Position numbers and translations under genes: made by a program. The notes beneath the pieces were generated by a model. It did not search any database and was not told the origin of the DNA. It was given only the letters and a program-made list of their open reading frames with translations. Of a stretch of DNA of 64,000 bases, positions 43,913 through 52,903 are shown one piece after another. Source of the stretch: Nocardioides massiliensis (GTDB lineage Bacteria; Actinomycetota; Actinomycetes; Propionibacteriales; Nocardioidaceae); assembly GCF_030811215.1 (NCBI RefSeq), contig NZ_JAUSQM010000001.1:1674001-1738000 (forward strand), written 5' to 3'. The stretch's first letter is position 1; each line of letters opens with the position of its first letter.

Positions 43913-45564
43913 CGCACCTCGTCCTTGGTCACCCGTCGACGCACGGTGACGGCTACCAGCTCAACACCACCAACATCCTTCGCCAGGCGGTCACCACCCA
44001 CCCGGAGCAGGAGATCGCCTACCGCGACAGTCGCGGGCAGTGGCGCACGACGACCTACGCGGCGACGTGGAAGCGGGTGGGGCGGACGGCGAACGCGCTG
44101 GCGTCGTTGGGCATCGGGCCTGGCGACGTGGTGGGGATCCTGGACTGGAACCACCTGCGCCATTTCGAGCTCTACTGGGCGATCCCCGGAACCGGGGCGG
44201 TGATGCTGCAGATGAATCTCCGACTGGCGGCAGACGACCTCGCGTACGTCGTCGGACACAGTGGAGCGTCGGTGGTGTTCGTCGACGAGAGCCTGGTGGG
44301 TCAGGCAGCGGAGCTGGCGCGACGGTGTCCTGAGGTGCGCCAATGGGTGGTGATGACCGACAGGCCACTTGCCGAGGTCGAGCACGACCTTCCGGACGCC
44401 ATCGACCACGAGGCGCTCCTGGCTGGGCAGCCGGAAGAATTCGCCTGGCCGATCATCGATGAACGGTCCGCCTACAGCGCGTGCTACACGACGGGGACGA
44501 CGGGGCGACCGAAGGGCGTCTTCTACTCCCACCGGGGCATCGTCCTGCACACCATGATGTGGGCAGCTGACCAGGCCGTCCGTGACGACGACTGCGTGCT
44601 TCTCACCACCCCGATGTTCCACGCCCAGTGCTGGGGTCTCCCGCAGGTCGGCGTCTATGCGCGTAGCCGGATCGTCCTGCCGGGCCGCTACTCTGCGGAG
44701 CAGATCGATGTGCTGGCCGACGCCATGGTGCGCTTCGACGTGACCGTCACCAACGGTGCGCCGGCGATCTTCGCGCCGATGCTGGAGCACCTGCGGTCGC
44801 TTCCGGATCCGCCGGATCTGTCGCGAACTCGGATGATCTCGGGCAGCACCGAGCCGCCGTTGAGCTTGATGCGCGGCTACTACGAGCTCACCGGTGCGCA
44901 GATCGTGCATGGCTATGGAGCGACCGAGACCACGCCGCTGGTCACCAGCAACCACCTCAAGCCCTCGCTCGTCGCACGGCTGGACGAGGCGGAGCGCTGG
45001 GACCTGAAGCGGTCCCAGGGCCTCCCGGTTGCCGGGGTCGACATCCGGTTGCTCGGGCCCGAGGGTGACTTCCTCCCGCACGACGGACGCGCGGTGGGGG
45101 AGATCTGCATCCGCGGCCCGTGGATCACGACCAGTTACTGGCGCGCCGAGGACAACGACCAGCGCTTCCACCGTGGCTACTGGCGCAGCGGGGACCTGGG
45201 CACGATCACCGCGGACGGCTATCTCAAGGTCACCGACCGTCTGAAGGACGTCATCAAGAGCGGTGGGGAGTGGATCTCCTCTATCGATCTCGAGAATGCC
45301 CTGGTCGAGCATCCCTCGGTGCGCGAGGCAGCCGTTGTCGGTGCTCCTCACCCGCAGTGGCAGGAGCGCCCCGTCGCCTTGGTCGTCCCCGCGTCGCCGG
45401 ACGACGAGGTCGACCCCGACGCGCTGCGCGAGCACCTCGCCCAGGGCTTTGCGAAGTGGCAGCTACCCGACGAGATCCTGGTGGTGGACCAGTTGCCGCG
45501 CACCGGCGTCGGCAAGATCGACAAAAAGGCCCTGCGTGCGGAGCACGGCGACATCTTCGCCTGA
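43909..45564 (+). CDS. Acyl-CoA synthetase (fatty-acid-CoA ligase type)
   Basis: A 551-residue ANL superfamily ligase: [12 protein letters not shown] (P-loop), [10 protein letters not shown] (A5), [21 protein letters not shown] (A7/A8) and [13 protein letters not shown] with the A10 lysine. It resembles medium/long-chain acyl-CoA synthetases. Two ligases of different families in one operon suggest two acids, or the starting substrate and a ring-cleavage product, must be activated. It ends 34 bp before the convergent SDR. Confidence 0.92.
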   Translation: MTHLVLGHPSTHGDGYQLNTTNILRQAVTTHPEQEIAYRDSRGQWRTTTYAATWKRVGRTANALASLGIGPGDVVGILDWNHLRHFELYWAIPGTGAVMLQMNLRLAADDLAYVVGHSGASVVFVDESLVGQAAELARRCPEVRQWVVMTDRPLAEVEHDLPDAIDHEALLAGQPEEFAWPIIDERSAYSACYTTGTTGRPKGVFYSHRGIVLHTMMWAADQAVRDDDCVLLTTPMFHAQCWGLPQVGVYARSRIVLPGRYSAEQIDVLADAMVRFDVTVTNGAPAIFAPMLEHLRSLPDPPDLSRTRMISGSTEPPLSLMRGYYELTGAQIVHGYGATETTPLVTSNHLKPSLVARLDEAERWDLKRSQGLPVAGVDIRLLGPEGDFLPHDGRAVGEICIRGPWITTSYWRAEDNDQRFHRGYWRSGDLGTITADGYLKVTDRLKDVIKSGGEWISSIDLENALVEHPSVREAAVVGAPHPQWQERPVALVVPASPDDEVDPDALREHLAQGFAKWQLPDEILVVDQLPRTGVGKIDKKALRAEHGDIFA

Positions 45565-45597
45565 AGCCGTGCTGCGCTCGTGGGCAGGACCCTCAGG

Positions 45598-46371
45598 TCA
45601 ACGATCGGCGATCCGCCGGTTCATCGCCCGCAGCATGGCGCTCGGGGCAAGCTGGGACGAGGTCAGCAGCGCCTTGGCCTGTCGCCCGACCGCCCGGTGG
45701 ACGCCGGCGTAGCGCGACCGCGGGCGCACGGCCGCCAGGGCAGCCTCGGCGACGTCCTCGGCAGTGAGCCGGATCCCGAGCGAGCGGGTCGCGCCGGTAT
45801 CCATCCCGGTCACCATCGCGGTGTCGACGAACAGCGGCCACAGGGCCGTCACGCTGATCCGGTCGTCGGCCCACTCCAGGTCGAGCGCCTCGGTCAGCCC
45901 GCGGACGGCGAACTTCGACGCGGAGTACGTCGCCAGGTCGGGTTGGCCGTAGATCGCCGATGCCGAGGCGAGGTTGACGACATGGGCACCGTCGGCGGCG
46001 CGGAGGAAGGGGTAGGCCGTGTGGCAACCGTTGAGCACGCCGGTGACGTTGACGTCGACGATCGCGCGCTGGTCCTCGAGCGCGATGTCGGTGAACGCGC
46101 CGGACCGCAGGATGCCCGCGTTGTTGACCAGCACGTGCAGCGCGCCGTCCGACGCCTTCGTCAGGTCGGCGAGACTCGCCTGCCACCCGGCGGCGTCGCG
46201 GACGTCGAGCTCACCGATGACGACCCGATCTCCGAGCTCGTCGGCGAGCGTTGCGAGGCCCGCGGTGTCGACGTCGTACGCCCCGACCCGGTAGCCGGCC
46301 TGCGCGAAGCGGCGAGCGATTGCCCGCCCGATCCCGGCGGCCGCTCCGGTCACCATCATCGTCTTCGTCAT
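45598..46371 (-). CDS. Short-chain dehydrogenase/reductase
   Basis: A 257-residue SDR: TGAAAGIGRAIARRFAQAG, NNAGILRSG, NLASASAIYGQPDLATYSASK (Ser and YxxxK intact). The C-terminus is basic and extended (QAKALLTSSQLAPSAMLRAM), as in SDRs associated with lipid metabolism. It is the last gene of the beta-oxidation operon read from 50994; 22 bp separate it from the enoyl-CoA hydratase. Confidence 0.88.
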   Translation of the reverse strand: MTKTMMVTGAAAGIGRAIARRFAQAGYRVGAYDVDTAGLATLADELGDRVVIGELDVRDAAGWQASLADLTKASDGALHVLVNNAGILRSGAFTDIALEDQRAIVDVNVTGVLNGCHTAYPFLRAADGAHVVNLASASAIYGQPDLATYSASKFAVRGLTEALDLEWADDRISVTALWPLFVDTAMVTGMDTGATRSLGIRLTAEDVAEAALAAVRPRSRYAGVHRAVGRQAKALLTSSQLAPSAMLRAMNRRIADR

Positions 46372-46393
46372 GGCGCGAGTATGCAGGTGGACC

Positions 46394-47200
46394 TCAGCGC
46401 GGCAACCAGTCGGTGACCGGTTCCCCGGTGACGAACGCGGTGGCGGCCTTCTCCATCTCACCGCTGCCGTAGCACATCACCTGGGTGCGGTTCTCGACCT
46501 GCATCGCGCGCTCGAGGCTGGTCTCGTCGACGTTGTGCCACAGGGTCTGCTTCGTCATCCAGGTCGCGACGGGGGAGTGCTGGGTGAGGGTGTGGGCGAA
46601 GGCGACCGACGCCTCGACCACTGCGGCGGCCGGGACGACGTCGTGGACGAGCCCGATGCGCAGCGCCTCGTCGGCCAGCACATGGCGCGCGGTCATGAGG
46701 ATCTCCATCGCCCGTGACGGGCCGACCAGCCGGGGGAGGAAGTAGCTGCTGCCCATGTCGGCACCGGAGACGCCGAGCTTGATGAACGACGCGACGAACT
46801 TCGCCGTCTCGGCCGCGATCCGGAAGTCGCACGCCAGCGCGAGGGCGAATCCGCCGCCGGCAGCCGCCCCGTTGACGGCGGCGACGACCGGGACGGGCAG
46901 GTTGTGCAGCCGGCGGTTGATCGAGGCGATCGCGTCCTGGCTCTCGAGGATGACGCTCACCTGGTTGCGCCCCTGGTCGTGCGACGGGTCCGCGGCGGCA
47001 TCGAGGTCGGCACCGGAGCAGAAGCCCCGCCCGGCACCGGTGAGGACGACCGCCCGCAACGACCGGTCCTGCTCCACCTCGTCGACGGCGCGAGCCAGCT
47101 CGACGACCATCGCCCGCGAGAGCGGGTTGAGCCGGTCGGGGTCCTCGAGCGTGAGCACGGCGATCCCGCCATCGTGGTCGTCCCGGGTCACTGCGGGCAC
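46394..47200 (-). CDS. Enoyl-CoA hydratase/isomerase family protein
   Basis: A 268-residue crotonase-fold protein: RGFCSGADLDAAA (oxyanion region), PVVAAVNGAAAGGGFALALACD and a GVSGADMGSSYFLPRLVGPSRA segment. It probably hydrates enoyl-CoA in beta-oxidation. GTG 47200 has GAGGAGGG 5 nt upstream; a second GTG three codons in is also possible. Its upstream partner, the acyl-CoA dehydrogenase, is now separated from it by an IS1380 element whose insertion leaves about 43 bp between the hydratase start and the element. Confidence 0.88.
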   Translation of the reverse strand: MPAVTRDDHDGGIAVLTLEDPDRLNPLSRAMVVELARAVDEVEQDRSLRAVVLTGAGRGFCSGADLDAAADPSHDQGRNQVSVILESQDAIASINRRLHNLPVPVVAAVNGAAAGGGFALALACDFRIAAETAKFVASFIKLGVSGADMGSSYFLPRLVGPSRAMEILMTARHVLADEALRIGLVHDVVPAAAVVEASVAFAHTLTQHSPVATWMTKQTLWHNVDETSLERAMQVENRTQVMCYGSGEMEKAATAFVTGEPVTDWLPR

Positions 47201-47296
47201 CGGCGCCCTCCTCGCGTCGTGGGTGTGCCGCGACGCTATCGCCTTAGCCCGGATCCACCGATGAACTTGGGTGGGTGAGCGTGGCGTAGAACGAGA

Positions 47297-47361
47297 ATGC
47301 CCTTGCTGGGCGGGAGAATCGGAGTTCTTGAGGCAACGATTCACACCAACAGCAAGGGCAT
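47297..47361 (+). repeat. Leader hairpin before IS1380 transposase B
   Basis: ATGCCCTTGCTG (47297-47308) and CAGCAAGGGCAT (47350-47361) are perfect 12-bp inverted repeats 8 nt before the transposase GTG. The corresponding positions in copy A (15898-15909 and 15846-15856) retain the pairing with one bulged base. Confidence 0.6.
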
Positions 47362-47368
47362 CTCTGAG

Positions 47369-48826
47369 GTGAAACTCTCTCACACGCTTCGATCGACCTC
47401 GGCGGTCTTCGATGACCCGAATCTCGTGTCGGCCGCAGGCCTGGTTCCGGCGCTCGCATTGGCCGAGTCCGCCGGCCTGCGGGACCTGGCAAATGAGCAC
47501 CTGAGCGTCCCGACGGACAAAGGCGCGAACGCCGGGTTGAAGGTCGCATCGCTGGTCGGCGGGATGGTCGCCGGCGCCGACAGCATCGATGACATGGCGC
47601 TGCTGCGTCATGGCGGAATGGGTCGGCTGTTCACCCGGGCCTACGCCCCGTCGACGTTGGGTTCGTTCCTGCGGACCTTCACCTTCGGGCACGTGCGCCA
47701 GCTCGACGCGGTCGCCTCGCGGTTCCTGATCGCACTGGCCGGCCTCACCGGCTTGCTCGGCGCACCCGCTGCCACCGGCGCCGACGATGACACCGACACC
47801 GACACCGACACCGAGGTGGATCGCGGGTATGCGTTGGTCGATGTCGATGACACGATCATCGAGGTCCACGGCTATGCCAAGCAGGGCGCCGGGTTCGGCT
47901 ACTCCGGGGTCCGCGGTCTCAACGCACTGCTCGCCACACTCACCGTCGCCGGTGGGGCCCCGGTGGTCGTGGCCCAGCGGCTGCGCAAGGGCTCGACCGG
48001 GTCGCCGCGCGGCGCGAAGCGTCTGGTCGGCGACGCGGTGAGGACCGCCCGACGGCTGCTGGGCAAGCCTCACCCGGTCCTGGTGCGGATGGACTCGGCG
48101 TTCTACGGTCGCGGACCAGTCCACGCCGCGATCGCTGGTGGGGCCGCGGTGTCGGTGACCGTGCGGATGGACAAACGCATCAAGGCCGCGATCGCAGCGA
48201 TCAGCGAGGACGCGTGGACCACGATCGAGTACACCGACGCTGTCTTCGACGAAGCCAGCCAGCGGTGGATCTCCCGGGCCGAGGTCGCCGAGATCGACTT
48301 CACCGCGTTCGCTGCGCAGAAGAAGTCCGACCACGTCCCGGGCCGGCTCGTGGTTCGCAGGATCCCGGACTTCAACGCCGAGAAGAACAAGGCAGCCGGC
48401 CAGGACACCCTGTTCGACACCTGGCGCTTCCACGCCTTCTTCACCACCACCGACCCAGGCGTGCTGGACACCGTCGCCGCCGACAAGATTCACCGCCAGC
48501 ACGCGGTCATCGAACAAGTCCACGCCGACCTCAAAGGTGCCGCGCTGGCACACCTGCCGTCCGGGGTGTTCACCGCGAACGCCGCCTGGCTGGTGCTCGC
48601 CGTCATCGCGTTCAACCTCACCCGAGCCGCCGCGAGCCTGACCGACCAACAGTTGGCAAAGGCCACCACCGCCAAGATCCGTCGCAAGCTGATCATCGTG
48701 CCGGCAAGGGTCGCGACCTCAGCACGCCGCATCGCCCTGCACCTGCCCCATGCCTGGCCCTGGGAGAGCGCCTGGACAGCACTGTTTGACCGGGTCAACG
48801 ACCCGCCACCGGTCCTCGCGGCCTGA
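47369..48826 (+). CDS. IS1380-family transposase, copy B
   Basis: A 485-residue DDE transposase aligned throughout with copy A. GTG 47369 (VKLSHTLRS) corresponds to GTG in copy A. Relative to A it has an insertion near residues 139-149 encoded by four GACACC repeats (DDTDTDTDTEVD), just before the catalytic VDVDDTI. No internal stop is seen. The frame stays open upstream to 47297, but that part is the leader hairpin. Confidence 0.92.
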   Translation: MKLSHTLRSTSAVFDDPNLVSAAGLVPALALAESAGLRDLANEHLSVPTDKGANAGLKVASLVGGMVAGADSIDDMALLRHGGMGRLFTRAYAPSTLGSFLRTFTFGHVRQLDAVASRFLIALAGLTGLLGAPAATGADDDTDTDTDTEVDRGYALVDVDDTIIEVHGYAKQGAGFGYSGVRGLNALLATLTVAGGAPVVVAQRLRKGSTGSPRGAKRLVGDAVRTARRLLGKPHPVLVRMDSAFYGRGPVHAAIAGGAAVSVTVRMDKRIKAAIAAISEDAWTTIEYTDAVFDEASQRWISRAEVAEIDFTAFAAQKKSDHVPGRLVVRRIPDFNAEKNKAAGQDTLFDTWRFHAFFTTTDPGVLDTVAADKIHRQHAVIEQVHADLKGAALAHLPSGVFTANAAWLVLAVIAFNLTRAAASLTDQQLAKATTAKIRRKLIIVPARVATSARRIALHLPHAWPWESAWTALFDRVNDPPPVLAA

Positions 48827-48973
48827 CCACCCAGCAGCCCGCCGCTGCGCGAACCGAGGACCAAGTGGACGACACCGGACAACGAGGTCCGGCACATCGA
48901 CATGCCCGCGGCTCCTCATGACCAGACGAACCGGATCAAGCGCTCAGCGCCATGGCCATCGGTGGATCCGGGC

Positions 48974-50137
48974 TTAGAGCTGCGACTGGATCCCAGCGAG
49001 GAGCTGTCGCGCCATCACGATCCGCTGCACCTGGTTGGTGCCCTCGTAGATCTGGGTGATCTTCGCGTCGCGCATCATCCGCTCGACGGGGTACTCGCGG
49101 GTGTAGCCGTAACCGCCGAGCGCCTGCACGGCGTTGACGGTGACCTCCATGGCGACGTCGGAGGCGAAGGCCTTGGCCGCGGCACCGAAGAACGTGAGGT
49201 CCTTGTCGCCGCGCTCGGAGCGGCCTGCAGCGGCGTACGTCATCTGGCGGGCGGCCTCGATCTTCATGCCCATGTCGGCGAGCATGAACTGCATGCCCTG
49301 GAACTCGGCGATGTTCTTGCCGAACTGCTGGCGCTCCTGCACGTAGCCGAGCACGTAGTCGAGCGCCCCCTGGGCCACGCCGACCGCCTGCGCCGCGATG
49401 GTGACGCGGGTGTGGTCGAGGGTCTTCATCGCGGTCTCGAAGCCGGTCCCCTCGGCGCCGATGATCCGGTCGCCGGGGATGCGCACGTTGTCGAGGTAGA
49501 CCTCGCGGGTGGGCGAGCCCTTGACCCCGAGCTTCTTCTCAGGGGCGCCGAACGAGACGCCGGGGTCCGACTTCTCCACGACGAACGCGCTGATGCCGCG
49601 CGAGCGCTTCTCGGGGTCGGTCATCGCGAGGACGGTGTAGTACTCGCTCACGCCAGCGTTGGTGATCCACCGCTTGGTGCCGTTGAGGACCCAGTCGTCG
49701 CCGTCGCGCACGGCGCGGGTCTTCTGCGCCGCGGCGTCGGAGCCGGCGTCGGGCTCGGACAGGCAGTAGGAGAAGCCGCCGTCCCCGGCCGCGAGCCGCT
49801 TGAGGTACTTCTCCTTCAGCTCCTCGCTACCGGCGATCTGCAGCGGGAGGGAGCCGAGCTTGTTGACCGCGGGGATCAGCGAGGACGAGACGCAGACGCG
49901 CGCGACCTCCTCGATGATCAGCACGGTCGCGAGGGCGTCCGCGCCGGCACCGCCGTACTCCTCAGGCACGTGGGCGGCATGGAAGTCGGCATCGAGCAGA
50001 GCCTTCGCGGCCTCCTCGGGGAAGCGCGACTCCTCGTCGACGGCGGCGGCGTACGGCGCGATCTTGGCCTCGGCCACCGCGCGGACGGCTTCGCGGATCG
50101 CCTGGTGCTCCTCGGAGAGGGCGTACATCGGATACAT
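48974..50137 (-). CDS. Acyl-CoA dehydrogenase
   Basis: A 387-residue acyl-CoA dehydrogenase of the short/medium-chain type: CLSEPDAGSDAAAQKT, RWITNAGVSEYYTVLAMTDP, QALGGYGYTREYPVERMMRDAKI and IYEGTNQVQRIVMARQLL. The glutamate in YEGT is the catalytic base position of MCAD-like enzymes. ATG 50137 has GAGGAA 7 nt upstream. It follows the hydroxyacyl-CoA dehydrogenase by 14 bp in one operon. Its TAA stop lies within the CTTAG target duplication of the IS. Confidence 0.93.
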   Translation of the reverse strand: MYPMYALSEEHQAIREAVRAVAEAKIAPYAAAVDEESRFPEEAAKALLDADFHAAHVPEEYGGAGADALATVLIIEEVARVCVSSSLIPAVNKLGSLPLQIAGSEELKEKYLKRLAAGDGGFSYCLSEPDAGSDAAAQKTRAVRDGDDWVLNGTKRWITNAGVSEYYTVLAMTDPEKRSRGISAFVVEKSDPGVSFGAPEKKLGVKGSPTREVYLDNVRIPGDRIIGAEGTGFETAMKTLDHTRVTIAAQAVGVAQGALDYVLGYVQERQQFGKNIAEFQGMQFMLADMGMKIEAARQMTYAAAGRSERGDKDLTFFGAAAKAFASDVAMEVTVNAVQALGGYGYTREYPVERMMRDAKITQIYEGTNQVQRIVMARQLLAGIQSQL

Positions 50138-50151
50138 GACGGTTCCTCGGG

Positions 50152-50994
50152 TCAGTAGGTGTAGAAGCCGCGACCGGTCTTGCGGCCGAGCAGGCCGGCG
50201 TCGACCATCCGCTGCAGCAGCGGGGGCGGGGCGTACTGCGTCTCGCGGAACTCCTGGTAGAGCGACTGTGCGATCGCCTGGATGGTGTCGAGGCCGATGA
50301 GGTCGGCCAGTGCGAGCGGCCCCTGCGGGTGGGCGGCGCCGAGGACGAAGCCGCGGTCGATGTCCTCCGCGGTGGCGAAGCCGGACTCGAGCATGCGGAT
50401 CGCCGAGAGCACGAACGGGATGAGAAGCGCGTTGACGACGAAGCCGGCGCGGTCCTGGCACAGGATCGTCTTCTTGCCCAGCTGCTCCTCGGCGAGTGCC
50501 CGGGAGCGATCGGTGGTCTCCTGCGAGGTCAGCAGGCTCGGGACGAGCTCGACCAGTTGCAGGACCGGCACCGGGTTGAAGAAGTGGATGCCGATGACCT
50601 GCTGGGGACGCTGGGTCACGGTGCCGAGCTTCATGATCGGGATCGAGGAGGTGTTGGAGGCGAGGATGGCGTCCTCGGCCGCGACGATCTTGTCGAGGGA
50701 GCGGAAGAGCTCCACCTTGGCGGTCTCCTCCTCGAGGATCGCCTCGACCACGAGCTGACGGTCGGCGAGTGCGTCCAGGTCGGTCTCGACCCGGATGCGC
50801 TCGAGCACGGCGGCGGCGGAGTCGATCTTGCCGCGCGACTCGGCGCGGGCGAGTGACTTCTCCAGCCGGTCGCGGCCCGCGTCGGCGGCCGCCTGGCTCG
50901 ACTCCACGACCACCACGTCGAGGCCCGAGCGCGCTGCGACCTCCGTGATGCCCGCGCCCATGAGGCCGCATCCGACTACGCCGACTCGCTGCAT
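50152..50994 (-). CDS. 3-hydroxybutyryl-CoA dehydrogenase
   Basis: A 280-residue NAD-dependent 3-hydroxyacyl-CoA dehydrogenase: VGVVGCGLMGAGITEVAA (Rossmann), VVEAILEEETAKVELF, LASNTSSIPI, IGIHFFNPVPV with the catalytic His, and LADLIGLDTI at the C-terminus. It oxidises 3-hydroxyacyl-CoA in beta-oxidation or C4 metabolism. ATG 50994 follows GGGAGGG. It is the promoter-proximal gene of the operon, divergent from the TetR at 51094. Confidence 0.93.
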   Translation of the reverse strand: MQRVGVVGCGLMGAGITEVAARSGLDVVVVESSQAAADAGRDRLEKSLARAESRGKIDSAAAVLERIRVETDLDALADRQLVVEAILEEETAKVELFRSLDKIVAAEDAILASNTSSIPIMKLGTVTQRPQQVIGIHFFNPVPVLQLVELVPSLLTSQETTDRSRALAEEQLGKKTILCQDRAGFVVNALLIPFVLSAIRMLESGFATAEDIDRGFVLGAAHPQGPLALADLIGLDTIQAIAQSLYQEFRETQYAPPPLLQRMVDAGLLGRKTGRGFYTY

Positions 50995-51093
50995 CTGTTC
51001 GCCCTCCCAGGCTTCGTGAGACTGAGTACCGCAGCAACGATACGCCGTACCATGGGGCTCGTCCATTCGCCCGTCCGTGAGAGGGTCCAGCGC

Positions 51094-51777
51094 ATGACCG
51101 GATCGACCAGCGAGCGCCTCGTCGCGGCCGCTTTCGCGCTGTTCGAGGAGCAGGGCTACGACCGGACGACGGTCGACGACATCGCGGCGCGCGCGGGCGT
51201 CGGACGGGCGACGTTCTTCCGGACCTTCGGGTCCAAGGAGGACGTGATCTTCCCGGACGCCGACGTGCTGCTCGAACGCATCCGCACCCGGCTCGCGCAC
51301 GCGACCGCCGGCACGGGCCCGGTCGCGGTCGTCGAGGCGGCTGTCGTCGTGCTCGATCACTACCTCGCCGAGGGCGACCTCGCCCGCGCGCGCTACCGGC
51401 TCACCCGCACCGTCCCGGCGCTGCGCCACCGCGAGCTCGCCGGGATGCAGCGCTATCGCCAGGTGTTCGGCGAGTTCCTGCAGTCCTGGCTCGCCGAGAC
51501 CGGACAGGTCGCCGACGGCGACGTGCTCGGGGTGCAGCTACGTGCCGAGCTGCTCGCCGACTCGGTCGTCACGGCCCACAACCACGTCCTGCGCGGTTGG
51601 CTGCGCGGCGAGACCGCCGACCCCGCGACGCAGCTGCGCACCGCCCTCGCGGCCATCCTCGAGCTGCACGGCCCCCGGTCGGACGACGAGCCCGCAGCGG
51701 TCGTCGTACTGCGTGCCGACGGCGACCTGGCGAGCGTGCTGCCCGCACTGCGCGCCGCCGTACGCGGCCCCGAATGA
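51094..51777 (+). CDS. TetR-family regulator
   Basis: A 227-residue TetR protein: VAAAFALFEEQGYDRTTVDD, IAARAGVGRATFFRTFGSKED (HTH), then a ligand domain. ATG 51094 is preceded by GAGAGGG; an earlier in-frame start at 51055 is possible. It diverges from the 3-hydroxybutyryl-CoA dehydrogenase operon, which it probably controls. No clear palindrome stands out in the 99-bp gap. Confidence 0.85.
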   Translation: MTGSTSERLVAAAFALFEEQGYDRTTVDDIAARAGVGRATFFRTFGSKEDVIFPDADVLLERIRTRLAHATAGTGPVAVVEAAVVVLDHYLAEGDLARARYRLTRTVPALRHRELAGMQRYRQVFGEFLQSWLAETGQVADGDVLGVQLRAELLADSVVTAHNHVLRGWLRGETADPATQLRTALAAILELHGPRSDDEPAAVVVLRADGDLASVLPALRAAVRGPE

Positions 51778-51787
51778 CGGTGGTGGG

Positions 51788-52903
51788 TCAGACGACGGTC
51801 CAGGTGTCGGTGCCGTGGAGCAGGCCGGTGAGGGCGTCGGTCGGGGTGGTGCCGGCGTCGGTCTGGGCGGCGACGGCGGTGTTGACCTGGGCGCGGGCCT
51901 GGTCGTCGTAGGTGGCGCGGTCGACGTTGCGGAAGATCCCGATGGGGGTCTGGTGCAGGTAGCCGGCGCTGGTCAGGCGCGAGAGCGCGAAGGCCAGGTC
52001 GGGGTCGTCGGCCTTCTCGTCGTGGACGAGGATCTGCGCGTCGTCGACGTCAGCCGCCTCGACGACGCGGACGCCGTGATCGTCGCGGACGACGGCCTTG
52101 GTGCCGAGCCCGTCCTCGCCGGGTGCGCCGAAGCGGATCTGCTCGCCGTGGACGAGCGGGATGAGCGCGTCGTGCTTGGTGTCGTTGTCCTTGATCGCGT
52201 CGAACGCGCCGTCGTTGAAGATCGGGCAGTTCTGATAGATCTCCACCAGCGCGGTGCCGCGGTGGGCGGCGGCCGCGGCGAGCACCGAGGTGAGGTGCTT
52301 GCGGTCGGAGTCGATGGTGCGGGCGACGAAGGTGCCCTCGGCACCGAGCGCGAGCGAGACCGGGTTGAACGGGTGGTCGAGCGAGCCCATGGGGGTGGAC
52401 TTGGTGACCTTGCCGGGCTCGGAGGTGGGGGAGTACTGGCCCTTGGTGAGGCCGTAGATCCGGTTGTTGAAAAGCAGGATCTTGATGTTGACGTTGCGGC
52501 GCAGGGCGTGGATGAGGTGGTTGCCGCCGATCGACAGCGCGTCGCCGTCACCGGTCACCACCCACACCGAGAGGTCCTCACGAGCGGTCGCCAGGCCGGT
52601 GGCGATGGCCGGGGCGCGCCCGTGGATGGAGTGCATCCCGTAGGTGTCGAGGTAGTACGGGAAGCGCGAGGAGCAGCCGATGCCGGAGACGAAGACGATG
52701 TTCTCGCGGCGCAGGCCGAGGTCGGGCAGGAACGACTGCACGGCCTTGAGCACGGCGTAGTCACCGCAGCCGGGGCACCATCGGACCTCCTGGTCGCTGG
52801 TGAAGTCCTTGCCGGTCTGCTTCTCGCCCTCGGCGAGCGTCGGTACGCCGGCGGTGCCGTGGGTGGGGAACGGAAGGGCCTGGCTAGTCGACTGGGCGGT
52901 CAT
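51788..52903 (-). CDS. korB: 2-oxoglutarate:ferredoxin oxidoreductase, beta subunit
   Basis: A 371-residue thiamine-diphosphate subunit. WCPGCGDYAVL at the N-terminus, the ThDP motif GDGDALSIGGNHLIHALRR ending in LFNN, and Cys residues near CPGCGDY, C-S-S and C-P-I that can hold a [4Fe-4S] cluster. It oxidatively decarboxylates 2-oxoglutarate with KorA, an oxygen-tolerant route used by actinobacteria. It overlaps korA by 1 nt (TGATG). Confidence 0.93.
   Translation of the reverse strand: MTAQSTSQALPFPTHGTAGVPTLAEGEKQTGKDFTSDQEVRWCPGCGDYAVLKAVQSFLPDLGLRRENIVFVSGIGCSSRFPYYLDTYGMHSIHGRAPAIATGLATAREDLSVWVVTGDGDALSIGGNHLIHALRRNVNIKILLFNNRIYGLTKGQYSPTSEPGKVTKSTPMGSLDHPFNPVSLALGAEGTFVARTIDSDRKHLTSVLAAAAAHRGTALVEIYQNCPIFNDGAFDAIKDNDTKHDALIPLVHGEQIRFGAPGEDGLGTKAVVRDDHGVRVVEAADVDDAQILVHDEKADDPDLAFALSRLTSAGYLHQTPIGIFRNVDRATYDDQARAQVNTAVAAQTDAGTTPTDALTGLLHGTDTWTVV

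Larger units (their letters stand above)
47248..48972 (+). mobile_element. IS1380-family insertion sequence, copy B
   Basis: A 1725-bp element bounded by perfect 16-bp inverted repeats CCCGGATCCACCGATG (47248-47263) and its complement (48957-48972). CTTAG flanks both ends (47243-47247 and 48973-48977), a 5-bp target duplication that contains the TAA stop of the acyl-CoA dehydrogenase gene on the minus strand. The element is related to copy A at 14316 but diverged, so the two were not made by one recent event. Confidence 0.92.

Noticed and set aside
47781-47820. Short tandem repeat considered as a CRISPR-like array
   Set aside because: Units are 6 bp, perfectly contiguous and inside a transposase gene; no spacers or cas genes are present.
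46394-48649. Apparent fusion of the enoyl-CoA hydratase with an N-terminal extension
   Set aside because: The extension is antisense to the IS1380 transposase; the hydratase has its own GTG and GAGGAGGG site at 47200.
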